A DNA stretch of 64,000 nucleotides from Planctomycetota bacterium (GCA_029781135.1 JAKOXH010000019.1:186001-250000); one strand, 5' to 3'; positions 17,667 to 26,454 are shown, numbered from the stretch's first letter. Notes: generated by a model not told the origin, from the letters alone. Numbers and translations are program-made.

Positions 17667-19286
17667 CTAGCGCCCGCGACAATACCCGCACGAACCAAGC
17701 AATCCGGCGAACATCAGCACGACTGCCGAGGGTTCGGGCACGGCCGCCGCAACCGCCGCACCACTGCCGGACGTTGCGCCAAACCGCGAGCGCCAATAGG
17801 TGTAATCCTCGGGAGTATTGCTGCCCGGAGTGGCGCCTTCGTTTTGGAGTGCGCCGCCGTTGCGCCACAGCACGTAGTCGGCGGCGTCCACGACGCCGTT
17901 GCCGTTGTAGTCGCCGGGCACGCCTTGCGGCGTATTGGAGTTCCAAAGCCGAATGTTATCGATGTTGAACGTGATGTTATTCGGATGCGCGGCCATATCC
18001 AGACCCCAGTGCCACACATCCTTGAGGAACGTGACGCTCGAGAGGTCAAATACCATATCGTGGTATTGTCCATCGGTTACGAGATTCTGACTCGGCATCA
18101 CGGTAAACGGCGGCGGGGCGGGCGTGTCGCTGCCGTTGCATTGCGAATCACTGCCATCTGGATTACATGCTCCAAAGAAGGCTTGAACCCCCACCGTGCC
18201 GGATGGATTCACGACATCCTGTGCGGAGATTTTGACGGTCATGCGATTGTAATTCGAAAAATCGGCAAGCCGCTCATTGTACGAGTTCCCTAGAGAGGGG
18301 TCGGTAAAATCCGGCTGTTGCGAGGCGCGCCAGCCGGAGCCGTTGCCCCAGCCGATGGCAGCGCCGCTGGGGCTGCTTAAATCGCCGGTGCCGCCCTTGT
18401 CGGTCCACTGCAACGAGCCCGACCCCGCGGGGTTCCGCGAAAGTCCGACCTGGTTCGCCGCTCCTGAATTACCGACGACCGCCAGCGCATCGGTGCCTGT
18501 CAAGATGAACGCGCCGTCGATTCCATTATCCGGCGTGCCGGCATCATTCGTGACGATATTTCTTTCGGTGAGCGGTGTCCCGACGGTGCGCACCTGGGAA
18601 ATCGTCCACGATAAGTTGCCCATCGACGTGTGAGCCGGCACATTGATATAGATGCTTTTGACGCTCGACACCTGCCGCTTGGTCAAACCGGCCAGCGGAA
18701 TTCGGAGCGTGGTGATGCCCGTAGCGCTTACATCAAACGGAGCGGAGGAGGGAACGTTTTCGGGGAAGCCCTCGTTGTCTGTTTCCGTCAGCAGCAAGTT
18801 CAGGACCACGGGAAGGGAGGTTGAATCCGACACGCCGACCTTGGAATTGCGCTTCAGATCGAGTTCGATGTAATCCAGGCCCGTCGCATCGAGGTGCCCC
18901 TTAGCCCAAATGGTGCCGGGGGGCAACAACGACAACTCGCGCGCACGGTCGAATGGCGCGCTCAGAAACCACGGGCCACCGACGGCGCCGCAAATCGTTG
19001 GGTTCGGCCCGCAGCCGGATCCCGCACCCGTGCCTTTTTCGGTTATAACCAAGTCGCCAGAGGCTCCCGACTCGGAAATATCGCCCCAATAATTGGGAGT
19101 AAAACCAGGGTAATGCGACAACACGTAGTCGTCGAAGGTGACCCACCCTTGGGAGTTCCCCGGGTCTGGGTAACCACTGCCTGGCGCGGGAGGTTGCCAT
19201 TGCCAGATGATTCCCGGGGTCTGCGCCGATGCCGCACACGCCGCGATTAGACCGATTACAACAGCTAGAAACCATCGTTGATGCAT
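17667..19286 (-). CDS. PEP-CTERM protein with dockerin-like domain, paralog 2
   Basis: A 539-residue exported protein, starting at the ATG at 19286 (AGGATT upstream) with a signal peptide (FLAVVIGLIAACAASA). It shares long stretches with the gene at 16077-17579, for example QVGLSRNPAGSGSLQWTDKG, DFSNYxRMTVxISAQDxVNP and the whole dockerin-like region GDYNGNGVVDAADYVLWRNG. It differs by an insertion with two cysteines (CNPDGSDSQC) near residue 385, which could form a disulfide loop. The PEP-CTERM tail is AVPEPSAVVLMFAGLLGSCG. Spacing to paralog 1 is 87 bases, so the pair is a tandem duplication, probably co-transcribed. Confidence 0.87.
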   Translation of the reverse strand: MHQRWFLAVVIGLIAACAASAQTPGIIWQWQPPAPGSGYPDPGNSQGWVTFDDYVLSHYPGFTPNYWGDISESGASGDLVITEKGTGAGSGCGPNPTICGAVGGPWFLSAPFDRARELSLLPPGTIWAKGHLDATGLDYIELDLKRNSKVGVSDSTSLPVVLNLLLTETDNEGFPENVPSSAPFDVSATGITTLRIPLAGLTKRQVSSVKSIYINVPAHTSMGNLSWTISQVRTVGTPLTERNIVTNDAGTPDNGIDGAFILTGTDALAVVGNSGAANQVGLSRNPAGSGSLQWTDKGGTGDLSSPSGAAIGWGNGSGWRASQQPDFTDPSLGNSYNERLADFSNYNRMTVKISAQDVVNPSGTVGVQAFFGACNPDGSDSQCNGSDTPAPPPFTVMPSQNLVTDGQYHDMVFDLSSVTFLKDVWHWGLDMAAHPNNITFNIDNIRLWNSNTPQGVPGDYNGNGVVDAADYVLWRNGGALQNEGATPGSNTPEDYTYWRSRFGATSGSGAAVAAAVPEPSAVVLMFAGLLGSCGYCRGR

Positions 19287-19451
19287 GAAACCAATCCTAC
19301 ACAATACGAACAGCCCAACCACCGCATGCCCCACGCATGAAAATGCATGGTTTCGGTATGAACCGTGATTGAGTTCGAGCCACGAACCATGCGGGGCGCA
19401 AGGGCCGAAATATCGCCACCTGCGCCCCGCGAGTTCATCAGTTGTTACTAC

Positions 19452-20324
19452 CTATTGACGTTTGCGTCGCACGGTCAACGAACCGACTGTCGCCGATAGC
19501 AGCAGCAACATTGCGGTTGTTGGCTCCGGCGTGATAACAACGCCATACATATTCAAATTGCCGGCATCTTTGTTCGCCTGGTACAAGCTGAACGTGCCAG
19601 CGGGAAAGCGCTTCGAATAAACCGAGAATACGCTATCGAAGTTGCCATTGGCCGGATTGCCGGACGTCGCCGCGTCTTGGCTTTCGTCCATGGTGACTTC
19701 GTCGGGAATCGTAACGTCCGCCAAGTGATTAATGCCATTCTTAACGGGCAGCCAGCCGTCGTTGATCACCCACGCCATGTGATCGGGAACCGTATCGAAA
19801 TCAGCATCGAACGTGGGTGGGTCCAATGGAAAACCATTACCACCTTGAACGGCTTCACCAAGGCGATTGTCAATCAGCAGGTAAACGGTCGCGGGGCTGG
19901 CAATCGTCACATCCAGCCTCAAAGTCAGATTATCGCGGAGGCCTTGCGGAGGCATGATATATTCGCCGCCCACCAAGTAGGATGGCATGGCTGGGTAGTT
20001 GATGCCAAAGAAATTGCCGCCACTTGCCCAGCTATGATTGCGATCGGTATAAGCCGACGGCTTCACGGGAGGCGAAGTTGGCGTCCCGCTCACGACGAAG
20101 TAGGGAACGGTGACTGGATCGCCGACGGCCGATGCAGTGTATGGTTTGCCCGCCGTGGTGACCGTGAACGTTTGGCCGGTCCATTGGGTTGGAATGTAAC
20201 CCGTGCCGCTATCGCCGTTGACCTCAACCACGCTCTGAATATTCGTAGCGAGGACGGGCGTGGCACTTACCGCGCAGAGCGCGAGTAGCGCCAGACAAAT
20301 ACTAAACCAATTCATCCACTTCAT
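19452..20324 (-). CDS. PEP-CTERM exported protein, no dockerin
   Basis: A 290-residue protein with a signal peptide (FSICLALLALCAVSATPVLA). The body is a single beta-rich region (DNLTLRLDVTIASPATVYLL, FDTVPDHMAWVINDGWLPVK) of unknown function, resembling carbohydrate-binding or stalk-like domains but not assigned. The tail is TPEPTTAMLLLLSATVGSLT plus VRRKRQ, a clean PEP-CTERM sorting signal. GAGGTG precedes the ATG. The promoter-like pair at 20497-20524 lies upstream on the same strand, giving a 5' leader of about 165 bases. It is divergent from the LacI-type gene and is the first gene of the PEP-CTERM group. Confidence 0.85.
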   Translation of the reverse strand: MKWMNWFSICLALLALCAVSATPVLATNIQSVVEVNGDSGTGYIPTQWTGQTFTVTTAGKPYTASAVGDPVTVPYFVVSGTPTSPPVKPSAYTDRNHSWASGGNFFGINYPAMPSYLVGGEYIMPPQGLRDNLTLRLDVTIASPATVYLLIDNRLGEAVQGGNGFPLDPPTFDADFDTVPDHMAWVINDGWLPVKNGINHLADVTIPDEVTMDESQDAATSGNPANGNFDSVFSVYSKRFPAGTFSLYQANKDAGNLNMYGVVITPEPTTAMLLLLSATVGSLTVRRKRQ

Positions 20325-20496
20325 TAGAACACCTCAAAGTTAGAGTTAGCGACGCCCTGGAACTGAAACTCAAAGACGTCTCGACAAGATGGGCCAACCA
20401 GTTTGTTCCAAACGGAACGGTGCGCTACTGCTCGAAGCCAGACGAAAAGCCAGCCAAGCTGCGAATGCAGTGCAGCTGCGCGCCTTCTTCTAAAGT

Positions 20497-20524
20497 AGTT
20501 TAATCGGACTGCACTCTCTGTCAA
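20497..20524 (-). promoter_or_regulatory. sigma70-like promoter for the PEP-CTERM gene
   Basis: On the minus strand TTGACA (20524-20519) is followed after 16 bases by TAAACT (20502-20497). The -35 box is a perfect consensus and the -10 box matches four of six. Transcription would start near 20490, about 165 bases before the ATG at 20324. Confidence 0.55.
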
Positions 20525-20563
20525 CGGTTTTGCAAAAATATTTGCGCTTCCTTGAAGAAAGCA

Positions 20564-20577
20564 TGCAAGCGTTTGCA
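20564..20577. promoter_or_regulatory. candidate LacI-family operator
   Basis: TGCAAGCGTTTGCA is a near-perfect palindrome with a central CG, the form bound by LacI/CcpA-type regulators; only the pair next to the centre is asymmetric. It lies about 40 bases upstream of the minus-strand -35 box and 255 bases upstream of the plus-strand promoter. The adjacent divergent gene encodes a LacI-type protein, which makes it the natural ligand. Confidence 0.6.
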
Positions 20578-20831
20578 GGCGACGGGACGGTTCGTCAGCT
20601 GACGACCTGCCGCCCGAGCGTTCACGGTCTGAAACATCTCGACGCAAAGACGATGCGACCCGCAGCGGCGCCGAACGCTTTTTGCCAGAACCGTCTTGGA
20701 ACAGGAGGACGGTTCCATTTGCTCCGCAAATTGGGCGGTCCCCGACGATTTTGAGCAAGGGGGCGGCCTGCGACGATACTGGCTGTGCGCGAACCTGCCA
20801 TTTATCGCTGGCCGACGGCGAAGACCGCAGA

Positions 20832-20859
20832 TTGACTTTACGGACGCGAAAATGATAAT
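20832..20859 (+). promoter_or_regulatory. sigma70-like promoter for the LacI-type gene
   Basis: TTGACT (20832-20837), a 16-base spacer, then GATAAT (20854-20859); five of six match in each box. Transcription would start near 20866, about 130 bases before the ATG at 20999. Confidence 0.55.
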
Positions 20860-20998
20860 GGCGTTCGGGGCTAAAATAGTTTAGGTGTCTTTTCTGGCGT
20901 GTTGCCCCCCGTTTGGACTGGCAAGCATCGGCGGCCGGATTTGGCGGCCCGATTGCCGACCAGGACGTGCGTCGTTGATAGCCCGTATGGGTCATCCC

Positions 20999-22060
20999 AT
21001 GTCGTCATCCGAGGTACCGCGATTGAAGGATGTGGCCAAGACCGCCAAGGTCTCGCTGGCCGCGGCGTCGCGGATTTTGCGTGGCGACCGCAAACAGTTT
21101 GGCGAAGAGACGTGCCGGCGCGTGCTGGAGGCGTCGCGGCAGTTGGGGTGGCGGCGCAATTTGCTCGTCAGCGGCATGCAGACGGGCCGCACGCAAACGA
21201 TCGGCGTGATGATTCCGCCGTACAACTCATTCTGGGTAAGTGCGCTTTCGGGAATCCACGATGCGTTGGCTAAATACAATTACCTGCCGATCACGGTCTG
21301 GGTAGGCAATCTGGATGACATGCCGTACTTCGAAAAGGACGATGCGGAAGGGCTGCGGCTGATCAACTGTTTGCTCGACCGCCGGGTGGATGGCCTCATC
21401 ATGTGGCCGCCCTTTAGCGTGTCGTATTTCCATCACTTTCCGGAGTTTGTGGAACGGCGCGTGCCGGTCGCGGTGATTGATCACAGTTCGACCGTGGCGG
21501 ATTCGATCGGGACCGATGAGGAACAAGCCACATCGGTCGCGGCCGCCTATTTGCTGGGCCTGGGGCATCGGCGCGTGGCGTGCCTTTCGAGCCGGGAAAC
21601 GAGTTCCCAGACCTGGGCCATCAAGCGCCGTTCCTCGTTCGAGGAGGCGATTTCCCGGTTTCCCGGCACGCGCGTCAAGAGTTGGCGGTTGAACGCCCAG
21701 GGCACCAATGGAATCGAGATTGCCCGCGAGTTGTTGCAAGACGAACTGCGTCCAACGGCCGTGTTCACGGTATCCGATCACGAGGCCATTTTTGTTTATC
21801 AGGCAGCTGCGCAGCTGAACTTGCGGATCCCGGAGGACATTTCGGTGATGGGTTTCGCGGATCTCGATTTCGCCGTGACGATGAATCCGCCGCTGACGAC
21901 CATGCGGCAGCGGTCGCAGGAAATCGGCCGCTTGGCGGCGAAGCTGATTGTCGATCGGATTGATGGGGTTATCGCTGCCGAAGACGAGCCGACGTCGATT
22001 CGAGTGGGGGCCGATCTGGTGGTGCGCGAATCCGCAGCGCAGCCAAGCGATCGTCGGTAA
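20999..22060 (+). CDS. LacI-family transcriptional regulator
   Basis: A 353-residue cytoplasmic DNA-binding protein. The N-terminal helix-turn-helix reads RLKDVAKTAKVSLAAASRIL, followed by the hinge region and GRTQTIGVMIPPYNSFWVSAL, the start of the periplasmic-binding-protein-like effector domain. DRRVDGLIMWPP, LGLGHRRVACLSS and PEDISVMGFADLDFAVTMNPPLTTM are standard LacI-family landmarks. The ligand is presumably a sugar or derivative. The start at 20999 places the HTH at the usual position; 20987 is also possible. It is divergent from the PEP-CTERM genes, next to its likely operator, and lies in the middle of the carbohydrate gene block, so local control is likely. Confidence 0.92.
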   Translation: MSSSEVPRLKDVAKTAKVSLAAASRILRGDRKQFGEETCRRVLEASRQLGWRRNLLVSGMQTGRTQTIGVMIPPYNSFWVSALSGIHDALAKYNYLPITVWVGNLDDMPYFEKDDAEGLRLINCLLDRRVDGLIMWPPFSVSYFHHFPEFVERRVPVAVIDHSSTVADSIGTDEEQATSVAAAYLLGLGHRRVACLSSRETSSQTWAIKRRSSFEEAISRFPGTRVKSWRLNAQGTNGIEIARELLQDELRPTAVFTVSDHEAIFVYQAAAQLNLRIPEDISVMGFADLDFAVTMNPPLTTMRQRSQEIGRLAAKLIVDRIDGVIAAEDEPTSIRVGADLVVRESAAQPSDRR

Positions 22061-22417
22061 GCAAGTTGGCAAAAGTTTTGTGACACACGTCGATACGTGT
22101 GGGTGGGCGTTTGAACAGGAGTAAACAGAGACAAGGGAGAAAAACATCCTCTATTTACTCCGTTTCCTCCTGTTCAAGAATTCCGTGGACGAGCCAGCCG
22201 TGGCACCCGACGAGGAAAGAACTGCGAGGAGCGAGCGGCGTAGGGTGCCACTGCTAACTGGTTAGCGGCGTCTCGGTCTGCGGTCAGCTTGTGGATTGGA
22301 CCTGTCAGCGGCTGATTGCCGGGTTCCTACGCAAGCCATTCGTCGGCATTCGCACTGCTGGGCGAGCCAGCCGTGGCACCCGCAAAATTGGTTTTGACAA
22401 AGCATTGACAATTTGAA
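22061..22417. other. intergenic region between convergent genes, 357 bases
   Basis: Holds the inverted repeat at 22111-22177 and two direct copies of GAGCCAGCCGTGGCACCCG, at about 22192 and 22362. No gene and no terminator with a U-tract was recognised. Confidence 0.5.
22111..22177. repeat. inverted repeat TTGAACAGGAG/CTCCTGTTCAA
   Basis: An outer perfect 11-base stem, TTGAACAGGAG at 22111-22121 and CTCCTGTTCAA at 22167-22177; the arms continue with GTAAACAGAG against CTCTATTTAC. It lies 51 bases after the LacI-type gene. It could act as a terminator, but the sequence has the look of another dispersed hairpin family. Confidence 0.65.
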
Positions 22418-23725
22418 CTACGACTTCATTTTCTTCCGCAGCAGTTCAAGCAATGGTCGATCGAGTTGGTGGCCGTGCCAGTCCTGGTATTTCGTGCCGG
22501 CGCGCTGCGTATCGAGAATGCCAAAGGGCCCGCGAAAATTCCAGAGCGCCCAGCCGCTGTTCAGTTCGCCGATGACGTCGAGCGTATCGTCGAACCAGGC
22601 CAGCGTGACGTCTGGCGGCGTGAATTTGTAGCAGCCAAGTTCGCCGACGTGAATTGGAACGCCTTGCTGCGCCGCGCGACGCCACGGTTCAAAATACGCG
22701 TCGATCGATTTGCGGTCGGATATGACCTGGCCGTTCTTATCTTTTTGCGGCCAGGAAGGGGGCTCGGCCGCCTTGAGCCATTGTCGCGACCATTCACCGT
22801 TGTAGGTGGTAACTTCGGGTGGAAAATAAGTGTGCGGGCTTTGGATTACGCCGGAGGCAAACAACTCTGGAACGGGCGACTTCGCGACGGCCGAACCATC
22901 GACGACAATCGTGCGGCTCGGGTCGATAGCGCGAATCGCGTCAATCGCCGCAGCGGCCACGCGGGCGTATTCCTTGGCACCAGTAGCTTCGATCGCCTGA
23001 TCCACTTCTTTTTTGGATTTGTCCTTCAAACCGCCCATCAATTCACGTTTTCTTTCCGGCGTGGGTCGGTACATTGGCTCGTTTACCAGGTTGAAGCTGA
23101 GGCGATCTCCGGAAGTGCCTAGGTATCGCTTCGCGAAGTACGCCCATTGATGAACAAAGGCTTGGAGCGTGGGCTCATCGTCGTAGAAGCTGGTTTTCTC
23201 GGGCGTGATGTGGATGCCGGTGATCGTCGCGTCCATGTCGTCGAGGATGCAGTAGCCGGGGGCGCGATGGAGGCTGAGATTGACGTGGATTCCGTACCTT
23301 TCCCCCAGCCGAATTGCTCGGTCGATGGCCTCGACCTTTCGTTCGTCGATCTTCAGGAGATCGTCGGTTGCGGTCCAAAAGCGATAGTCCATTGGCAGGC
23401 GAACGAAATTGAAGCCCCAGTCGCGAATCCAGCGAAAATCGTCTTCCAGAAAGATGCCATCGTTCTGGAACGGAAAGTACTTCATCCAATCCGGGTCGGT
23501 GGAGAAGTATTCGAGTAGGTTGAAGCCGTACCAGCGCGGGCTTTTCGACGGAGCGGGGACTTCTGCCGCGTGGGTGGGCGCGTTCAGGCTGGCTAGCTCC
23601 AAGCCGATGGCGGGCAGCGTCCATGTGCTGGCCAGCGTCTTCAAAACGGCGCGGCGGTCGATGTTTTTATCATGCACCGTTGAGCTGCGCAGAAGCTTTT
23701 CAGTCATATTGATCTTCGCGAACAT
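22418..23725 (-). CDS. secreted GH5-type cellulase-like glycoside hydrolase
   Basis: A 435-residue protein. The N-terminus has a twin-arginine-like leader (DRRAVLKTLASTWTLPAIG) ending near NAPTHA, suggesting Tat export. The domain is GH5: RWIRDWGFNFVRLPMDYRFW, HVNLSLHRAPGYC, SFNLVNEPMYR with acid/base Glu216, and PIHVGELGCYKF with nucleophile Glu362. A conserved SPHTYFPP lies between. The fold is an exo- or endo-beta-glucanase/mannanase type; substrate unknown. The ATG at 23725 is used; 23707 is an alternative. It is followed by its neighbour at 23753 upstream with 27 bases between, so the two GH5 genes form one transcript. Confidence 0.9.
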   Translation of the reverse strand: MFAKINMTEKLLRSSTVHDKNIDRRAVLKTLASTWTLPAIGLELASLNAPTHAAEVPAPSKSPRWYGFNLLEYFSTDPDWMKYFPFQNDGIFLEDDFRWIRDWGFNFVRLPMDYRFWTATDDLLKIDERKVEAIDRAIRLGERYGIHVNLSLHRAPGYCILDDMDATITGIHITPEKTSFYDDEPTLQAFVHQWAYFAKRYLGTSGDRLSFNLVNEPMYRPTPERKRELMGGLKDKSKKEVDQAIEATGAKEYARVAAAAIDAIRAIDPSRTIVVDGSAVAKSPVPELFASGVIQSPHTYFPPEVTTYNGEWSRQWLKAAEPPSWPQKDKNGQVISDRKSIDAYFEPWRRAAQQGVPIHVGELGCYKFTPPDVTLAWFDDTLDVIGELNSGWALWNFRGPFGILDTQRAGTKYQDWHGHQLDRPLLELLRKKMKS

Positions 23726-23752
23726 GCGCCCACCAGGCTGCTCTCTAAATGC

Positions 23753-25138
23753 CTATTTTGGCGCCACATCGCTGACCGCTCGCTTCAGCGATCGGACCAG
23801 CGGCGAATCCTTCAACTTTCGCTGGTAGTCCCAATAGGTATCGCCACATTGCAGCTTGTCGAGTTGCTCAACGACGAACTTCGCCGCTTCCACGGCATGC
23901 GGGTTTTCATAGTAGGCGCCCCATTCACCGATCAAGAACGGCATGCTCAACTCGCGCGCCTTTTGCGCGTGTCGGCTGAAAATGAGTTCGATTCGGGCGT
24001 TGCTACTGCCCTGCCCTGACTCGGGCGTGTCGGTCACGATATCGTAGGCGTGCGGAGCGTAGGCTTGTTGCCGATCTCGCCGGCCATGTTCATCGGTCAA
24101 AGGTGCAATCGCACTCGGAATCCCAATGTTGGCCGAGGTGGTGGGTTCGATGAAGATGATGTGGCGCGTGTCCACTTCTCGGATCGCCTTGTGTACGCGG
24201 GCGTACAGCGGTTGAAGTCGCTCGCGCTCGAAAGCCTGCATGATGGGTGTGCCAGCATCGAGCATGGCCGAAAACAGTTCTCGATCATTCAACCATTCGG
24301 CAAGCTGTTTTCGACCTTCAGGCGAATCAGCGCCTTTCGCCAGAATTTCAGGCGAGGGCATTTTGTCGCCCAGCTTGGTTGGCAGGAGTGCGAACAGTTT
24401 CGCGGCCATCGCCAGCCGATTCCTCGCGTTATCGCGCCCCGGATATGGTTCATTCATCAAATCATACCCGAGGACGGCCGGTTCTTCGCGGAACCGCTCG
24501 GCCACCCTGCGCCACACGCGAGCGTAATGGTCCTGCAGGCCGATGCCGTCGGGGCCAGGGCTGTTCGCCCAAAAGTGATCGAGTGCGGTCTGCACGGCAG
24601 TGCTCGTAAAGTACGCATCGCTCCACACGGCGGTCGGTGTGTAGGGCTGGCCCTCGTCCAGCGTGGCCCAGGCCGGGGCGCCATCGGAAAACTTCACGCT
24701 GTACAAATCCTGGTGCATATCCAGCAGCACCAACAGGCCTTCCGCCTTGGCCCAGCCGATGATGCGGGCGATGCGGTCAAGGTATTCTTCATTGATCTTC
24801 CCAGGCTGCGGCTCGAGGCCGTCCCACAAAATGCCCAAGCGGATGCAATTCATGCCCCAACTGCGAATGGTGGCGAGATCGGATGGCTCGATGTTTTTCG
24901 TATACCCTTCCGTCGGCGATTTGTTGACGACGTTGATGCCGTGCAACAGCAGCGGCTTGCCCGCTTCATCGATAAATTGCATTCCGGAGGCAGTAACGAA
25001 GCCTCCGTTCTTACCAACGGCAGCAGGCTCGGACTGGGGCGGGGCAGCAAACCCGCAGCGCATTCGCGATAGGACGAACAATGCGATTGTGAGAAATAGC
25101 AGCAGCCGGCTTTTCGTTTGAGAATGATCGTCACTCAT
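23753..25138 (-). CDS. secreted GH5-type hydrolase, endoglycoceramidase-like
   Basis: A 461-residue exported protein; the hydrophobic segment RLLLFLTIALFVLS near the N-terminus is the signal. FIDEAGKPLLLHGINVVNKS, WGMNCIRLGILWDGLEPQPG and VLLDMHQDLYS are the landmarks of the GH5 branch that includes endoglycosylceramidases. The acid/base is Glu230 in GYDLMNEPYPG and the nucleophile Glu405 in FLIGEWGAYY. FIEPTTSANIG and APHAYDIVTD fit the same branch. Planctomycete members have no demonstrated substrate, so glycolipid cleavage is an inference from similarity. It lies directly upstream of the other GH5 gene. Confidence 0.88.
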   Translation of the reverse strand: MSDDHSQTKSRLLLFLTIALFVLSRMRCGFAAPPQSEPAAVGKNGGFVTASGMQFIDEAGKPLLLHGINVVNKSPTEGYTKNIEPSDLATIRSWGMNCIRLGILWDGLEPQPGKINEEYLDRIARIIGWAKAEGLLVLLDMHQDLYSVKFSDGAPAWATLDEGQPYTPTAVWSDAYFTSTAVQTALDHFWANSPGPDGIGLQDHYARVWRRVAERFREEPAVLGYDLMNEPYPGRDNARNRLAMAAKLFALLPTKLGDKMPSPEILAKGADSPEGRKQLAEWLNDRELFSAMLDAGTPIMQAFERERLQPLYARVHKAIREVDTRHIIFIEPTTSANIGIPSAIAPLTDEHGRRDRQQAYAPHAYDIVTDTPESGQGSSNARIELIFSRHAQKARELSMPFLIGEWGAYYENPHAVEAAKFVVEQLDKLQCGDTYWDYQRKLKDSPLVRSLKRAVSDVAPK

Positions 25139-25234
25139 GATTTACTCGCTGGATCAAAAACCTTGGCGACTGATTTTCTGACGTTTTGCCTTACTTTTGC
25201 GACTCATATCGATAGCATTGGCTTCCAAGATTCA

Positions 25235-26212
25235 TCACCAATGCTTTTGGTCTGGCGAATCGGCCTTCACAATCACATCCAAACAAGCAGGTTTCATCGT
25301 TGCTTCGGCGATGACATAACCGCCCGAGGAAACGGCAATCGAATGGCCGACCCGCACCTGCTGGCCTTCAGTGCCCACATGATCGGCTCGCAGCACGAAG
25401 GCATGGCAAATTTTCGCTAGTGTTTGCATGCGCAACCGCCACTCGTCGATGCATTCGTCGAGCATACAGTCGATTTCGAGTTTCGTCGAATAGTCCGTTT
25501 TCGCGAGACCATAGCTCGGAACAAGAATTAGCTGGGGTGCCTGGCGGGCCAGTGCGTTGATCACGTCCAGGTCCTGTGAGTCCTTGCAAATCAAGATGCC
25601 GATGCGGCCCAGTTCCGTTTCCACAACCGCGGGACCGTTGCCCGGTTGAAAGTACTTTTCATCAACACTGGCCAGTGACGTCTTGCGGTACTTGCTGAGA
25701 ATGCGGCCGTCGGGGCCAATCAGAACCGCCGTGTTGAACAGCTTGTCGCCATCTGTTTCGACGACGCCGCTGCAGATGTGAAGCTTGTGCTCGCCGGCAA
25801 TTTTCGCGAGCGACTCAGTGAACGGCCCGGGGACTGGCTCCGCGACCGCTCGATAATCCTGGCAGGTTGTGTACGGTGCAAAGACCGTTTCGCCCAACAC
25901 AATGAGGTCGGATTGCGGAGCGCTCTTGGTGACGAGTTCTAGCAGGCGCGCGACGGATTCTTGCTTATCGTTCGAGCAGTCGTATTGAATGAGCGTTGCT
26001 CGGATGCGGTCCTTCACCTTGGGTCTGGCGGCTTTCGGCGACGCAACGTGCGTAATCCGGGCATCGCTGCCGCGATTCATGGCATCCGCGACCTCGCGGC
26101 TGTCTGATTTCTCGGCGACGGCCGTCCGCACTCCTCGCAGGTCGCTGACTGCCGTTTCTTGGCAACCCATCACCGCGAATCCGCAAACCATGACAACTGC
26201 AAGGCGAATCAT
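25235..26212 (-). CDS. nitrilase-superfamily (C-N hydrolase) lipoprotein
   Basis: About 325 residues. MIRLAVVMVCGFAVMGC is a lipoprotein signal with lipidation at Cys17. Residues about 70-325 are a nitrilase-fold domain with the Glu-Lys-Cys triad: Glu108 in VLGETVF, Lys177 in SKYRKTSL and Cys209 in ILICKDSQD. Members hydrolyse amides, nitriles or carbamoyl groups; the substrate here is unknown. Anchoring a C-N hydrolase in the envelope by a lipid is uncommon. The start at 26212 has TTGGAGC nine bases upstream; the longer open frame to 26299 reads into the family B repeat and is rejected. Confidence 0.85.
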   Translation of the reverse strand: MIRLAVVMVCGFAVMGCQETAVSDLRGVRTAVAEKSDSREVADAMNRGSDARITHVASPKAARPKVKDRIRATLIQYDCSNDKQESVARLLELVTKSAPQSDLIVLGETVFAPYTTCQDYRAVAEPVPGPFTESLAKIAGEHKLHICSGVVETDGDKLFNTAVLIGPDGRILSKYRKTSLASVDEKYFQPGNGPAVVETELGRIGILICKDSQDLDVINALARQAPQLILVPSYGLAKTDYSTKLEIDCMLDECIDEWRLRMQTLAKICHAFVLRADHVGTEGQQVRVGHSIAVSSGGYVIAEATMKPACLDVIVKADSPDQKHW

Positions 26213-26266
26213 ATTTTGCTCCAACGACATTGAGTTATTAATGAGGCCAGCGCGGCCATTGAACTG

Positions 26267-26335
26267 TAGGAGGCCTCTCAAAGGCCGATTTCGCTCCATT
26301 CGATAACGTCATCGGCGTCGGGAGACGCCTCCCGC
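26267..26335. repeat. palindromic repeat, family B
   Basis: The outer arms GGAGGCCTCTC and GGAGACGCCTCC frame a conserved centre: GGCCGATTTCG, CCATT and GTCATCGGCGTCGG. The copies at 40135-40271 and 44353-44440 are in the opposite orientation (GTCTCCCGACGCCGATGACG, AATGGAACACG, ATCGGCC). It lies in the gap between the nitrilase-type and GxGYxYP-type genes. Confidence 0.82.
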
Positions 26336-26454
26336 GGTCATTCATAGCCCAGCCATCATACGTTCAGCGGCACGATGCCGCACCGCTAATCAATTAGGAT
26401 TTCGCGGTTGCCACTCGTGTGCCGTGACGCAAATTGTGTGGTCACGCGTGTGGC

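Larger units (their letters stand above)
20325..20998. other. long divergent control region, 674 bases
   Basis: Lies between the PEP-CTERM gene (minus) and the LacI-type gene (plus). It holds one promoter-like signal for each direction and a LacI-type operator between them. The palindrome TTTTGCAAAA at 20528-20537 adjoins the minus-strand -35 box. Open frames through this region lack any recognisable protein and overlap these signals. Confidence 0.6.

Noticed and set aside
20324..20995. A 223-codon open frame on the minus strand upstream of the PEP-CTERM gene
   Set aside because: It covers the divergent control region with promoter-like signals and the operator; no protein pattern or signal is visible.
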